NCBI GenBank assembly: GCA_949358305.1
Contig: OX442315.1
Span: 14,286,427-14,350,426, forward strand
Origin: Strigamia acuminata
Lineage: Eukaryota > Arthropoda > Chilopoda > Geophilomorpha > Linotaeniidae
DNA length: 64,000 nucleotides
Reading direction: 5' to 3'
The position numbers and the translations under genes are program-made. Positions within the stretch are counted from its first letter, which is position 1. Every line of letters begins with the position of its first letter. Below the pieces are notes generated by a model, which searched no databases, was not told the DNA's origin, and saw only the letters and a list, made by a program, of their open reading frames with translations. This document shows positions 31,401 to 44,000 of this stretch, piece after piece.

Positions 31401-34400
31401 TAATTATCCAGTTTTTTCTACCAGCTCTTATGCTTATTATTTTCTGCGTAAGCATTGGACATAAACCAGCAGGCTTGCAGGTTGGTCTTGTCAATAGGGA
31501 TAGCGGTGTACTGCAATTTGGACAATTGTTTATTCAAGCTATTGACAATAAAACAATTATTCTGGTAAAAATCATTTTGAATGTATTTTAATGACGATTC
31601 ATTTTCGTCGGTTTAATTCAGCAAAACTACGACAATGTTGAGACAGCATTGCAAGCGATTGAAAAGAATGAAATTTGGGGTTTGATTTACATTCCGTCTG
31701 AGTTTTCTTCAAATTTATTTTTGCGGTGAGTTTCAATTTATTTCGATTCATTTATAAGATTAATATATAAAATTGATTTAAAGGTTTATGCAATTTACAT
31801 CTGCTGGCGAGGATGTACTGGAGGGAAGCAAAATACGCGTGTGGCTTGATACAATTGGTACAATATTATCAATTCAGTTTGTACATTCAAAATTTTTGTT
31901 TACTGTAGGCCTCTATAAATAAGGTTTAGTGGAGTTTTACAAGTTAATGACAATTTAAATTACTTTATTTTCACCTAATCAAGAATTTCAAAGGGGTATT
32001 CTCAATGGCTATTCTCACGATGTGGAATTTATGATGGCTGTCTCGATGCCTACTCGCAAATAGTGAGAAGTATACAGTACTTATGCCGCAATATCCTTTA
32101 TCAATCCAAATCATGTTGAAGTTGGCCTGATGGTTGTGGAAGATTTGCTGTCATGTTTGTATTGTGAATGGTATGGTCTTTGCCATGGCGGCCTGTGGAC
32201 TGGTTACCAAGGAGTGCCGTGAAGGCATGCCACACCGGCAACCGACTAGTCATACACAGGGTGGGAACCCCGTGGATGACTTGGCCAGTTAAACATAACA
32301 CTCTGCCAAACTCACCTGTATGGCCCATGCAACCGCTCATGGAGGCCGTAGTGGATCCATCATCACACTACTCAGAGTTGCAGTAGTGAATGGGGAGGAG
32401 AGCAGAGTCAATATAGGGGACGACTCCCATTGCTGGCTTCAGGACCTTACTTCACACACCTGTCTTGCTTGAGACCCAGTGCTCTTCTCTCTACTCCCCA
32501 CACCACTCAGCTCCTTCCTTCCCTATACTGGGTCATACCACTCTGCGAGGAGGGATGACCTTAGGGCCATTGGGCGGTGTGTGGCAATGACGCTGGTCAC
32601 CCGTTGGTGGCCAAGCGGTCATGGTATAGTTTTTTTGTAATTTCTGATAAAGGCAGTAAATCCCCTAGCTTTATAGAGTGGGGTCAGGTGACGGTCGCCT
32701 CTTTCACTTCCCCGGGCACACACCTGTCCTTTGGGAACGCGGTTTTTCCCCCATTGAAGGGGAAAACGACCCCTTGCACTTGTGACACAGAAGGGGTCAC
32801 CCACGGAATGTCTCCAAGAGCTACATATGGCCTTTGGGGTCACCACAAAGTATATTGACAATAGACGTTTGATTCTGTGGTCTGAGGGTTAATTTACAAT
32901 GGTACGAATTGTTGTTTGCAATCGGAGCACAGAACATCGGTTGCACAATATTTTGTGTGTGAATTGTTAAGAAAAAAGTGAATTTAACATTTTCTATTCT
33001 GAGTTGGTTTTGTTTCATTGTGAACAGAAACTAGCCTTGAATTGTGTGTATTGAAGACTTGTAGCCATTCGAGTTTGGTTGTTAAAACCAAAAGCAAGCT
33101 TAGAACAGTTTAAAACGCCTTCTAGACGTGGTTTCTGCTTTTGCAGTTTTTGATATGCTTTATGACTTTTAGGTGTCTATTCTGCTTTTAGAGACACTAC
33201 ATAAGGTAGAAACTGGAACTTTGTATGAATTGTATCTAATGTTTCACTTTGTTTAATTTTATTTATGTTTTTAAATATTTTGTTTTAATAGATCAACAAA
33301 TTATTTACGCTTTGCATTTTGAGATGCTCACGGCCACCCATAAATTCGTATATTCTGTCTTCAATAAATACAACATAAGTCCTAGTGCAGCCGACTTGCC
33401 GATTTCTGTAAGATTATTTTAATTTTTTTTAAGTTATTTACTTATTTTCTTACTCTTTTTATAGTTTGAAAATCATGCAAACGATATGAAAATTATTACA
33501 AACTATACGATGTTTGCGGCTTCTGGAATATTACTTATGTGAGTGGCGACAATTGGTCGACAAGTAAATAGTTATAGTGCGAGCTGGCATGGTTTTCTCC
33601 ATGATAACCTGGGGATTGATTACCATGACTAGGATGCATACTCATGTAAAAAATGAGACAAGGTCTCCGGATTGTTGGGTTTTGGCCTTTAATCTGTTGT
33701 CTTGGGGTGGGAGTCCCCCATCTACCCTGTGTGGCGGTGCAGGCTACACCGGCAACTAGCCCGTCACAGGGATGGATCCCCTGGGGTGACGTCGTCGCGT
33801 ACACACGAACATTCTGTCGTACTTACCCGTACGACCCATGTAGCCGCTCATGGAGGCTGCAGCAGGCACATCGCCATGCTACTGAGCGTCACAGTGGTGA
33901 ATGTTGAGAGGAGCAGAGTTAACACCAGGCACGGTTGCCTTGCTCTCTATGCTCTCTCAACAACGTGTCTCTGATCAACTGTCACCACACCATTCAGCAA
34001 CCTTCTTCCCTACACTGGGTCAGTCCGCACTGCGAAGGGGGATGACCTTAGGGCCACTGGGCCACTGGCCACAGGTCATCGTGGGTGGCCAAGCGGTCAC
34101 AATAGTTTATTTTTACTTGATACTAATGTATTTGATTTCAGCATTAGTTATTTTATGGCAACGGCTTTAACCAATCTGGCATTTATAATTGAAAAAAAAG
34201 ACGGATTGATGGAACGTATTTACGTGGCAGGTATGCAAGATAAAATTATATTTTCAGCAAAATATTGAACAAAATGCAATATAAAAAATTTATTCTAGGC
34301 GTTACAGACAGTGAAATTATATTTGGGTTCTTTGTGTCACAGGGTTTTGTGATGGTTGTACAAATTGGTTTGATCCTATCATTTTTCATTTTCTTATTCA

Positions 34401-34892
34401 ATGGGCCCTGCAATGGTCCCATCTTCTGGGTCATCACTTTACTCATGCTTCAAGGAATATGTGGAATGTTTCAAGGTTAGTTATTATAATTTGGATCTCT
34501 AGTGTTTCTAAATGTTTCACAATCAGGATTGCTCATCTCTGCCATAACTGATGACGAATACGAGGCTCTGTTTTTGCAATTGGCACTCTTTTTACCATCT
34601 TTAATGCTCACTGGTAAGATGGTTGTCTGAATATTTTGAAATGTGTTCTCAAAAATGAAATATTTTATTTCAATATTTAGGAGCTATTTGGCCAATTCAA
34701 GGAGTATCTGTTTTTGTGGAATATGCAAGTTACTTTTTTCCTCAAACTTTTGGTGTTGAAGCTCTTCGTCCATTATTATTACGTGGTTGGGGTGTTGCTG
34801 ACATGGTTGTATGGCGTGGAGTTATAATGACAGCAGGATGGATTGGATTGTTTCTTGTTAGCATTATTCTTGTTTTGAGATATCGAAGATAA
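28487..34892 (+). CDS. ABCH-subfamily half-transporter, gene B (16 exons, 712 aa)
   Basis: Exons: 28487-28653, 29667-29826, 30198-30352, 30421-30528, 30595-30688, 30850-30987, 31113-31327, 31396-31564, 31622-31725, 31784-31857, 33292-33407, 33465-33538, 34142-34230, 34299-34475, 34527-34613, 34681-34892. Joined they give one open frame with Walker A GPSGCGKT, signature LSGGQKRR, Walker B LLILDEP, H-loop TTHY and an ABC2-type membrane domain ending RYRR. Intron 4 starts with GC instead of GT. Introns 1, 10 and 12 each hold an R1 repeat. Introns 3-5 are almost identical to gene A, while introns 7-9 are almost identical to gene C, which implies a mosaic history. All key NBD residues are present, so it is probably functional. 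Confidence 0.92.
29013..29572 (+). repeat. Interspersed repeat R1, copy 1 (gene B intron 1)
   Basis: About 560 bp sharing TGTAGCCGCTCATGGAGGC, GAGCGTCACAGTGGT and a 3' end near GGTGGCCAAGCG with other R1 copies. All visible copies lie in ABCH introns on the same strand. No transposase or RT ORF. Confidence 0.75.
32165..32632 (+). repeat. Interspersed repeat R1, copy 2 (gene B intron 10)
   Basis: A diverged copy with CCGCTCATGGAGGCCG, AGTAGTGAATGGGGAGGAG and the 3' end GGTGGCCAAGCGGTCA. Confidence 0.7.
32640..32847 (-). repeat. Fragment of the TGTGGTGAC LTR-like family
   Basis: The plus strand ends GGGGTCACCACA, the mirror of the TGTGGTGAC start of the repeats at 26370 and 52938. Only the outer part is recognisable. 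Confidence 0.4.
33582..34106 (+). repeat. Interspersed repeat R1, copy 3 (gene B intron 12)
   Basis: Contains TGTAGCCGCTCATGGAGGC, TGAGCGTCACAGTGGTGAA and GGTGGCCAAGCGGTCACAA. It fills most of an intron that is short in genes A, C and D. Confidence 0.75.
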
Positions 34893-36023
34893 ACAAAATA
34901 CTATTGTTAATGGCAATGCAAGATACTCTCATGGAGTGGGTTTAGTTTACCACCACTTTTATAGAGGGCATGAGTTGTGAACAATAATAAAGAATTTTGT
35001 AACATCCGTTTCAAATCTTTTTTTCTCGAAACTTTTCAGTTAGAGATAATTTTTTTAAGAACGGTTTTACATAGACTAATTACTGTAGATGGGTGCTCTA
35101 CAACTTTCTAATTCACTTTTTCTCTCTATCTGTCACGGTTCTCGAGTTACAATACGGATGACCTTGAAGATGCCCTTTGAGGTCAATTTGGATGTAACCT
35201 AATAAATCACAAAATAAAATTTTCTTGAATAAAAATGCAGTTAGGTGGAACACATTACTACATCATCAAAGGTATTAACATCAATGGGTGTGGATGCCGG
35301 ATTTGTGATTCGAGATGGACTAGGACTTAGATTCATCAAAACAATCTAAATGGTGTTACGACCCCAAATGTCCCTATTACGTTTGGTAATCTAATGATTT
35401 AATATTTTTATTTTGTAATAACGTTGGAATTTTATTTATTGTTCTGCGCTTGTTGTGCTTTTGGGCATTTTTCACAGAAGCCCTTGCTACTGCCCTGGAA
35501 TTTGGGGGGTTGCTAGGGCAAATCCCCAAATTGCACCGTTGCTAGGGCCAAAGTGTGCCAGGCACACCCCATGCATGCGCACTGGCCGATTTTCCGGCCC
35601 AGTTTTGAGCAATAAATCCGTTTATTGCTCACTTTTTGCTACTTCCTCACACCGTTCACACCGACACAGTTTTGTTCTGAAAACACTAGCTGCATTCAAA
35701 AACTCTAAAACGCCTTTAAAACTTGTTTCGTGTCTGTACGTGTGATGTCATTCCCATTCAATAACATGGGAATGACGTCACATGTAACTACAGACACGAA
35801 ACGAGTTTTAGAGAAATATTGTTCGACAGAGTGTGCAAACCTTTGGAGTTAATGTCAGACGCCAGCTGGAGTCTTGAACTGGAAGCCAAGTTGTACACTG
35901 GGTTCATACCGTATATCTTCCAATTGTTTAGTTTAGTTTACTTGTTAGTTTAAGTTTATTGAAATAAGGCACCATTAGGAGCAATTACAAGATAAGAGCA
36001 ATAGCAAGATGTATGCGAAAAAT
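34893..36023 (+). other. Intergenic B-C spacer, repeats only
   Basis: No gene seen. It holds a diverged R2-like stretch near 35085-35200 (GGTGCTCTACAACTTT) and an inverted repeat at 35712-35815 with arms around GTTTCGTGTCTG and a short loop at CCCATTCAATAACATGGG. Confidence 0.5.
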
Positions 36024-36527
36024 TTAGGAAGCCAATTGGGCTGTCATAATATACAGGCGAAGGCGTCGGTGGAAGTGGCAGCAGTGAGAACGACACGTCA
36101 TGGCTGAGCAGTCGAACACGGTCTCTCGGATGTCCAGAGGTAGTTTATTCCAGGAGGCTGAGCAGCGGTATGGGAACGTCTTCGATAAATAAGAAGAGAT
36201 CTTGGCGGTTACTTCGAACGTGTGTCGTTTTGTTGACCGAGTCGAGGCATCAGCGTTGAAGAATTTGGAGATGAAGAGAGCTGGGTGAACAGGGTCCCTG
36301 ATGGCGTCAGCCAGGGAGGAGAGGTCGTTAAGGAGGAGAAGGTTAGTGAGGGTCAGGATCCTGTGGTAATTACAGTGAGGAGTAAGACGAGTGCGGGGGG
36401 GGGGGAGTTTGTACGGGACGCACAGGGCCCGGTAGTAGGCTGTCCGCAGGTCTCTATATGTCCGCGGACCTCGGTTAACACACAGGGAAAAAATATTTGG
36501 TGTAATTAGCCCGCGGACCTCAAACAA
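36024..36527 (-). pseudogene. Non-LTR retrotransposon RT, C-terminal fragment
   Basis: A 167-aa minus-strand frame. Its segment FPYRCSASWNKLPLDIRET resembles the 'SFRYRAAKLWNSLP' type tail of many LINE-encoded ORF2 proteins. Nothing upstream continues the RT domain, so this is a 5'-truncated copy. The family (Jockey, CR1/L2 or other) cannot be decided. Confidence 0.55.
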
Positions 36528-36625
36528 CGCGCGAGTTCAAACCATTTTGCATAAGTTTCGGCAGAAAATTACCGAAACGTATGGAAAACGTTTCATTTGT
36601 CACACTTTTTTGCTGTTTGTCGTTC

Positions 36626-36680
36626 ATATACGTTCAAAAACCCAGCATCGGCCAATTGGCCAATGCTGGGTTTTTTGAAC
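36626..36680 (+). repeat. Perfect-arm hairpin
   Basis: ACGTTCAAAAACCCAGCAT and its near-exact mirror flank the small palindrome GGCCAATTGGCC. Arms are about 19 bp. No role is evident. Confidence 0.7.
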
Positions 36681-36726
36681 GTGGAAATAACCCGCGGCCT
36701 CTAATACCGCGTGGGCCTCCAATTGC

Positions 36727-37192
36727 GCACGAGGTAAAAAAGAAATTTGGCAAATACCACACGGGGCGCTATTGGAAGATATACGGTAGTCACGTATGGC
36801 GGGTCCATGATCAGTTGGAAAACCGGCAAGCAGCAACTAGTGACTTTGTTGTCATGTGAAGAGGAATTGTTAACGTTGTCAGATGGAGTCAAGGAGCTCA
36901 AATGGCTGAGGGGGTTAGTTGCGGAGCTCAGGATGGAAAGCGTGCAAGTTGGTTAGGATGTCTTTTGCAACAGCAAGTCGGCAATCAATTTTGCAAAGGA
37001 GGCACAGCTGAGCGACCGGACAAAGCATATCTTGAGAAAATATATGTATGTGAAGGATAAAATCAAGTTAGGGAATGTGCTATTAAATTTTATACCAACG
37101 GATGATATGATGGCGGATTCACTTACCAAGCCCGTGTCCGGAGACAAGTTGAGAAAGTTAGCGAGAGACTTAAAGTTTGACGTTAAGGGATA
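36727..37192 (+). pseudogene. Copia RNase H remnant (Copia-3)
   Basis: Translation shows SWKTGKQQLVTLLSCEEEL, then KELKWLRGLV, a stop (TAG near 36954), TKHILRKY and a C-terminal MADSLTKPVSG. This is the RNase H end of a Copia Pol (compare ALSTCESEF ... ADIMTKA in Copia-1). It has at least one internal stop and no RT, integrase or LTR alongside. The strand is opposite to the other Copia copies. Confidence 0.8.
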
Positions 37193-38020
37193 AAGTAAAT
37201 TATTTATTTCTTTTCAAACGTAAAGGGGACTTGTGATTGTGTGCGTTGGAAAAGAAATGATAATTGAGATTGTTGCGATTAGTATTAAGTTTTGAATTGT
37301 GTTGTCACGCCTATCTGTAGTGACTTCACTGGTTGTTGTTTGTTGTTAAGCATGGCTGGCGGTGTAACCAAAATGGAAAAAAGAAGTTTTACTTTCCAAT
37401 CAACCAAAATGAGAATGATTTCATCACAGGATTCAGGGCTGGAATTGGGAACAAATTTAGTACCGGAAAATCTAGATAGGTTGGGCCACGATGCCAGGTT
37501 AGTGCAATGAAATTCCCGAGCCACCGGGATATTCCCGGTTCCCGGTATCCAGCCGGGCCAGGCCAACCCTGGTTGGATGCTGCACGCTGGTAGGTGGTTC
37601 ATTTACATTTTTATTTATTTTTCAAAAAAAACCTACCCTAATTTATGCAGAATTAATACCTTACTTAACCTTCATTTGTGTATAAAATCTATTTGTGTCC
37701 TAATTTATAGATGATCCACAGATGGTTCTATAAAAAGAGGTGAGATCTCTCTGAAGATCAAAATGAGAGTGACCTCTTTTTTCAGAATTGTAATTTGTAA
37801 ACAGTAACAAAGAAACATATTTATAGTTATTATAGCAGATGGAAAGGAATCTAAGCTTATAATACAACTGCTGCATATTCTATTATTTTATGTTGGAATT
37901 ATTGTAAGTATTAACCCGGTTCTTTTGTGTGTAATAAGTGGGTGTGTTTTTAGTGTATGCTATGATATATAAAAATATTTAATTAAAAATATCTTGGTTC
38001 TTTCAGCGTATCCTAGCAGA

Positions 38021-41000
38021 ATGAGTAGACAATCCGAAGACAGTGATTCAATATTCCCTAAAAATATAAATGCCGTTGAGGTTGAAGAAGTTAAGAAGTC
38101 GTACGGGTTCGATTTTAATGCCATAGGCTTCAAGAAGACAAAAACTAATGTTCTCAATGGCATTAATTTGACTATTGAAAAAGGAACAATGTAAGTATTT
38201 AAAAATTTTCGCTTACATGGGGTCGGAATGGACCGAATATCGAATATTTATCGAAACTTAAAATTACAGTCGAAACTCTTTATAACGAATCGCTATAATT
38301 AAGAATAAATGTAAAGTCATTTAATGTAAACTTCAGACAGGTTAAACACTGTCTGATTTGGTTGAAAAGACAATTAAGTTTAATAGCAGACAATTCTTTC
38401 TGGAATTGTCCGATTGAGAATAAAATAGAATTTGCTTTTAAAACATAAAATCCGAGTCCGTCTCTGATTTCTTTCTCAACTTAATATTACGTGAGTTAGA
38501 TCCATTAAGGGCATGAAACCACGTAATAATATACCCATGCAAGCTAACCAAGCCCATATCTGTAATTTACTCTGTTGCTTTGTGTCTGAGCGTTGTACAA
38601 AGTTTTTTGTTGTTGTTGTTGTTGTAGATATGGCTTATTAGGCCCTAGTGGATGTGGAAAAACAACCCTCTTGCGGTTGCTTACAGGAAGACTGTTGCCA
38701 GATTCTGGGGCCATCAGAATATTTGGAAGTCCTGTTGGAAGTAAAAAATGTAGAATTCCTGGTGATGGTGTTGGATACATGCCTCAGGTAGGTTTAATTG
38801 ATTGTATTTGAGAAAGTATTTTCTGCTTTAAACTTAAAGCAATTACTGATTAGGCCCATTCCTATCAACTGTTGCTTTTATCATAAAATTAATTCTACCT
38901 TCATTATTGAGATTTATCATTCACATTTATAAAAACAAACATGCAAAACATCTAGTGGCATGCTTCTAGGCCTCTGCAATTATTTCTAAAAGCAAATTAT
39001 CATTCTTGAGAATCTCATTAAAAATAACATTTTTTGAAATTTTATTTACAAGTTTAAATGTCACCCGTTCAGGTGTAAGCACGTTCAAGTGTCGACTTGT
39101 TCAAGTGTTGGCCCATTAAAGTGTTGGCCTTTTCAAGTGTCAGCTCGGATAACTGGGGTCCGATTAAAAGTCCCGCATTTGAACTGTCGACCAAGTTAAG
39201 TGTACCCGTTCAAGTGTCCCAGTTTAAGTGACGCGCAGTTAAGTGTCTTCGAACCATAACCAAAACTAAACTGAAACATGACTAACTTATAGACTGAAGA
39301 AGTATTAAAATTAGTATACCGATATTTACTATTACGGAGTATTATTTTGTTTTCCAAAAAAGCCGAAAAGTGAGTTCTACGTCAAAAATTTGTAAAACAC
39401 TGACAATACCTTAGGAATAGTTCTGACAGAAAACGACATCTCTAATTTTATGGTTTATAACAACAGGAGGTGGCACTCTATGGTGAGTTTTCCATAAAAG
39501 AAACGCTGATTTATTTTGGTCATGTATACGGCATGAGTGCGAGTGAAGTTAAACGGAGAACAACATTTTTATTGGATTTACTTCACTTGTCCAGTGAATC
39601 TGCAGTTATAAAAAATCTCAGGTGATTTATTCAGGAAAAAAATATACTCTGAACAAAAAAATTTACAGTATTTAGAAGTATTTTTAACTTTATTCTAGTG
39701 GTGGACAAAAAAGACGCGTATCATTTGCAGTATCTCTTTTCCAAAATGCTCCTCTTCTGATATTGGATGAGCCTACTGTTGGAGTTGATCCACTCTTAAG
39801 ACAAAAGCAAGTAAATCCTGTTGTTTTTAATTTAACAAATGGACTAAATATTATGCTTAATTTAGCATATGGAATCATTTACTAACAATAGTTCGAGAAA
39901 ATAAAGTTTCTGTTATCTTGACAACTCATTACATTGAGGAAGCTCGACAAGCCAACACGGTAAATACGTTATTGCTAGTACTAGTATGTAAGAGGCCGTC
40001 CAGAAATTATGTAAGTACTTGGTGCATGTACTTTTTGGTCAGCGATTTTGATCGCAGCCAATCAGGTGTGACCTGACGTCATTTTTGATGACGTCAAAAT
40101 CTCTTCGCGAGGCGGCGCGAATTGCATTACGCCTAGTGTGTCCCCAGCCCCTAAAAGAAAAGTAAGGTCATTCATAATACACCAAGAACATCAGGCAAAT
40201 ACATGCAGTAAATATTTGTCTAATGCTATGGTATGATAATTGCAGGTGGGCATGATGCGAGATGGGTACATCCTAGCAGAAGACAATCCTGACAATCTCC
40301 TCTCAAGATATAAAAGTACCAATTTGGAAGATGTATTTGTAAAACTGTGCTACGCAGCTGATCAATCATCTCAAACTCCTAGTAATACAGTTAGTACTTG
40401 TTGCTTTACGCGTCAAATGCATCATACTACTGTGGCCCTTTTAATTTTTTTTTGATTTTCATTTATTTTATACCTTTATTTAGGATTTGATGGACAATTT
40501 CGAGATGGGTATAAAAGGTACAAGCAAGAAAAATCAAAATCGTGCACCAAGTGGAGCATTAAAATTATTATCCGGGGAAAAAAGTCGCGTTGCAGTGAAA
40601 AGTTATAAACAGTTGTCAACTTGCAATTTCTTTATCAAACCCAATAGAACACGAGCTGTGATTTGGAAAAACTTTATCCACTTATGGAGAAATATACCGT
40701 ACAGATTTAATTTAATTTATGCAGTTTTGAAATATTATAAGAAATGATTATTAATTTATATTTCAGATTTATGTTTTTTCAGTTCATTGTACCAGCTCTT
40801 CAGCTTATTCTTTTCTGCGTAAGCATTGGACATAAACCAGTAAATTTGCAGGTTGGCCTTGTCAATAATGATAGCGGTGTACTACAATTCGGACAACTGT
40901 TTATTGAAGCGATTGACAATAAAACAATTATACTGGTAAAAATCATTTTGAATGTATTTTAACCTTCGGAGGCTTAAAGGTCATGGGAAGAGAAAAATAA

Positions 41001-44000
41001 AAATTGAGGAGAAGATTATTTATGTCATTCTTAGACCAAATCCATTGTTTATACGTGTTCAATTGTTTCGAGATTGTTATATCGTTCGTTTAAACGTTGG
41101 AAAATTTTTAAATGTCCTCCATTTTTAGTTTTCGAAAGTTTCCAAAAGTTGCCGATGGTGGCGCTTTTTATGACGTCATCGGCGACAAACAAGCAGCTTT
41201 TTAGCATGGGCTTAGCTTCATTTAAGAGCTACGAAAATTTATTATTAGTTTTTTTGAACCTATACACATGCACCAAATAGCAAATTGGAATATTTACTGA
41301 ATATTAAAATCCCAATAACCTAACAGCATTGTCAAATATGGAAAAAAAATTTCGTAGTTCTTAAATGAAGCCAAGCCATGCTAAAAAGCTGCTTGTTTGT
41401 CGTCGATGACGTCATAAAAAGCGCCACCAACGGCAACTTTTGGAAACTTTTGAAAACTAAAAATGGAGGACATTTGAGAATTTTCCGACGTTTAAACGAA
41501 CGATATAACAATCTCGAAACAATTGAACACATATAAACAATGGATTTGGTCTAATAATGACACAAATAATCTTCTCCTCAATTTTTATTTTTCTCTTCCC
41601 ATGACCTTTAAGGGTAAAATGTGCCGTTTTGGTATAAGACACTACGGATTTATGGACAATTTTCAGGTCCATTGGTGAAAACGCAATTTAGTTTTTTTGT
41701 AGTTCTCTTCTAATTTTATAGAGGGCGCAATATGTTAAGATAATAATAATAAAGTTTAAACCATCTGCTGGTGGTTTTAAACACTAATTACCAGTAAATG
41801 CAAAAAGGAGCTGTTAACTGGAGCGTTCTTTACTGAAGCAGCAAAGCCAGCTAAAAAATTATGCTGGAGCTTTAAGGAGCAGAAAATTTCAATTCAGAAT
41901 AAATAATTAAATAAACAACTAATACATACAAATTTCATATGAGTCAAAGTCTGACACCATATAAACAAAAACACAAATTTTCAGCGAAAAAAAAATGAAT
42001 AGGAAAAAAATTTTCCTATTACAGAAACAGCTTGTCCATAAATCCGTATATAGCCTCCAAAGGTTAATAATGATTAATTTTCGTCGGTTTAATTCAGAAA
42101 AACTACGACAATGTTGAGACAGCATTACAAGCGATTGAAAAGAATAAAATTTGGGGTTTGATTTACATTCCGTCTGAGTTTTCTTCAAGTCTATTTCTGC
42201 GGTGAGTTTCAATTTATTTCGATTCATTTATAAGATTAATACATAAAATTGATTTAAAGGTTTATGCAATTTACATCTGCTAGCGAGGATGTACTAGAGG
42301 GAAGCAAAATACGCGTGTGGCTTGATAAATTTAGTAAGATGATGAAAAAACAAAATAAATATAAATATAAGTTATATATAAATATATTATGTTAATAGAT
42401 CAAATCATTCTGTTTCCTTTGCATTTGGAGATGCTTATGACCACCCACAAATTCGTTTATTCTGTCTTGAATAAATACAACATTAGTCCCAGTGTAGCCG
42501 ATTTGCCGATTTTTGTGAGAAATTTTTAATTCTAATTTTTTTTTTTTTTTTTTTTTTTTACTTCTACACGAAGTAGAAAAAAAATTTTATTAAAGGTTTT
42601 TATTTAACTTAACATGAAATTTTGTTTCAACTTCCGGTGTTGGTATTTTGTCCGACACTGTCGGTGATTTGGAAAAAATAAAAATAAAAAATTAATTAAA
42701 ACATTGAAAAGTAGTCTTCGGAAGTAGTGTTTGGTCTACTTTCCAATGAATATGTTCATTTAACGATTAAAAGGGAGAAAATGCTAATTTACGGTGAAAA
42801 TCGGGTACCCGTTCCAACGGCGAATCACCTAATGGCGAATTTCCAAAATTCGCCATTAGAAAGCTATTTTGACGTTTCCAATGGCGAATCTGGGAAAATT
42901 CGCCATTGGAAATGTGTATATTGAAATTCGCCATTGGAAACGTTATTTGCGTTTCCAATGGCGAATCTGTGGGCGTCATCTACCACAACTTCCAATTCCT
43001 AAGAAGGGCTAACCCCCCGCGAACCTAACCTTACTGGTTTTTTGGTGCAAACCCATTTTTTTGGGACGGCTTGTCGCAGCAGATTGATGTCGCGCTAGAT
43101 GTGCGCCCCTGTGGCTAATTTCTACCAATTCGCCATTAGAAAGGTACAAATACGTTCCCAATAGCGAATTGGGAGAAATTTGCCATTGGGACTGCTTTTG
43201 GACGAAATAAGATAGAAATTCGCCATTTGTCCGAATGGCCAGATTCGCCCTTAGCTGATTCGCCGTTGGAACGGCACGCCAGCGGAGCGCCACCTGTGTA
43301 GTTTTTCATGTTTACTTGTTTTTATAGTTTGAAAGTCACGAAGGCGATACAAAAATACTGGAAGATCAAATGATGTATGTGGCTCCTGGAATAATACTTT
43401 TGTGAGTGACGAGAATTGTTTTAAATTAAATACTGATAGATACAAGTTAATTTTTACTCGATACCATTTGATTGCAGAATTTGCTATTACATGGCAGTAG
43501 CTGCAACCAATCTGGTATTTCTACTTGAGAAAAAAGACGGATTGATGGAACGTATTAACGTGGCAGGTATGTGACATAAAATTATATTTTGAGCAAAATT
43601 TTGACCAAAATGCATAAAATAATTCAATTTCAGGTGTTACAGACTGTGAAATTGTTTTTGGGTTCATTGTGTCACAGGGTTTTGTGATGATTGTACAAAA
43701 TGGCATTGCCCTATTGGTTTTGATTTTCCTATTCAATGAGCCCTGCAATGGTCCCATCTTTTGGGTCATCATTTTACTTATACTTCAAGGAATATGTGGA
43801 ATGTTTCAAGGTTAGTTATTATATTTTTCATTTATTGTCTTTCTAATTGTTTCACAATCAGGATTGTTTATCTCTGCCATAATTGATGACGAATACGTTG
43901 GTCTGTCCATGCAACTAGCACTCTTTTTCCCATCTCTTATGATCACGGGTAAGGAGGGTATTTGAATATTTTCAAATAGCGTTCTCAAAACTGAGATTTT

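Noticed and set aside
32577-33018. Short ORFs in gene B intron 10.
   Set aside because: They fall in repeat sequence and match no family I know.
41074-41532. Mirror-image ORFs on both strands in gene C intron 8.
   Set aside because: They come from the two arms of a foldback element and encode nothing recognisable.
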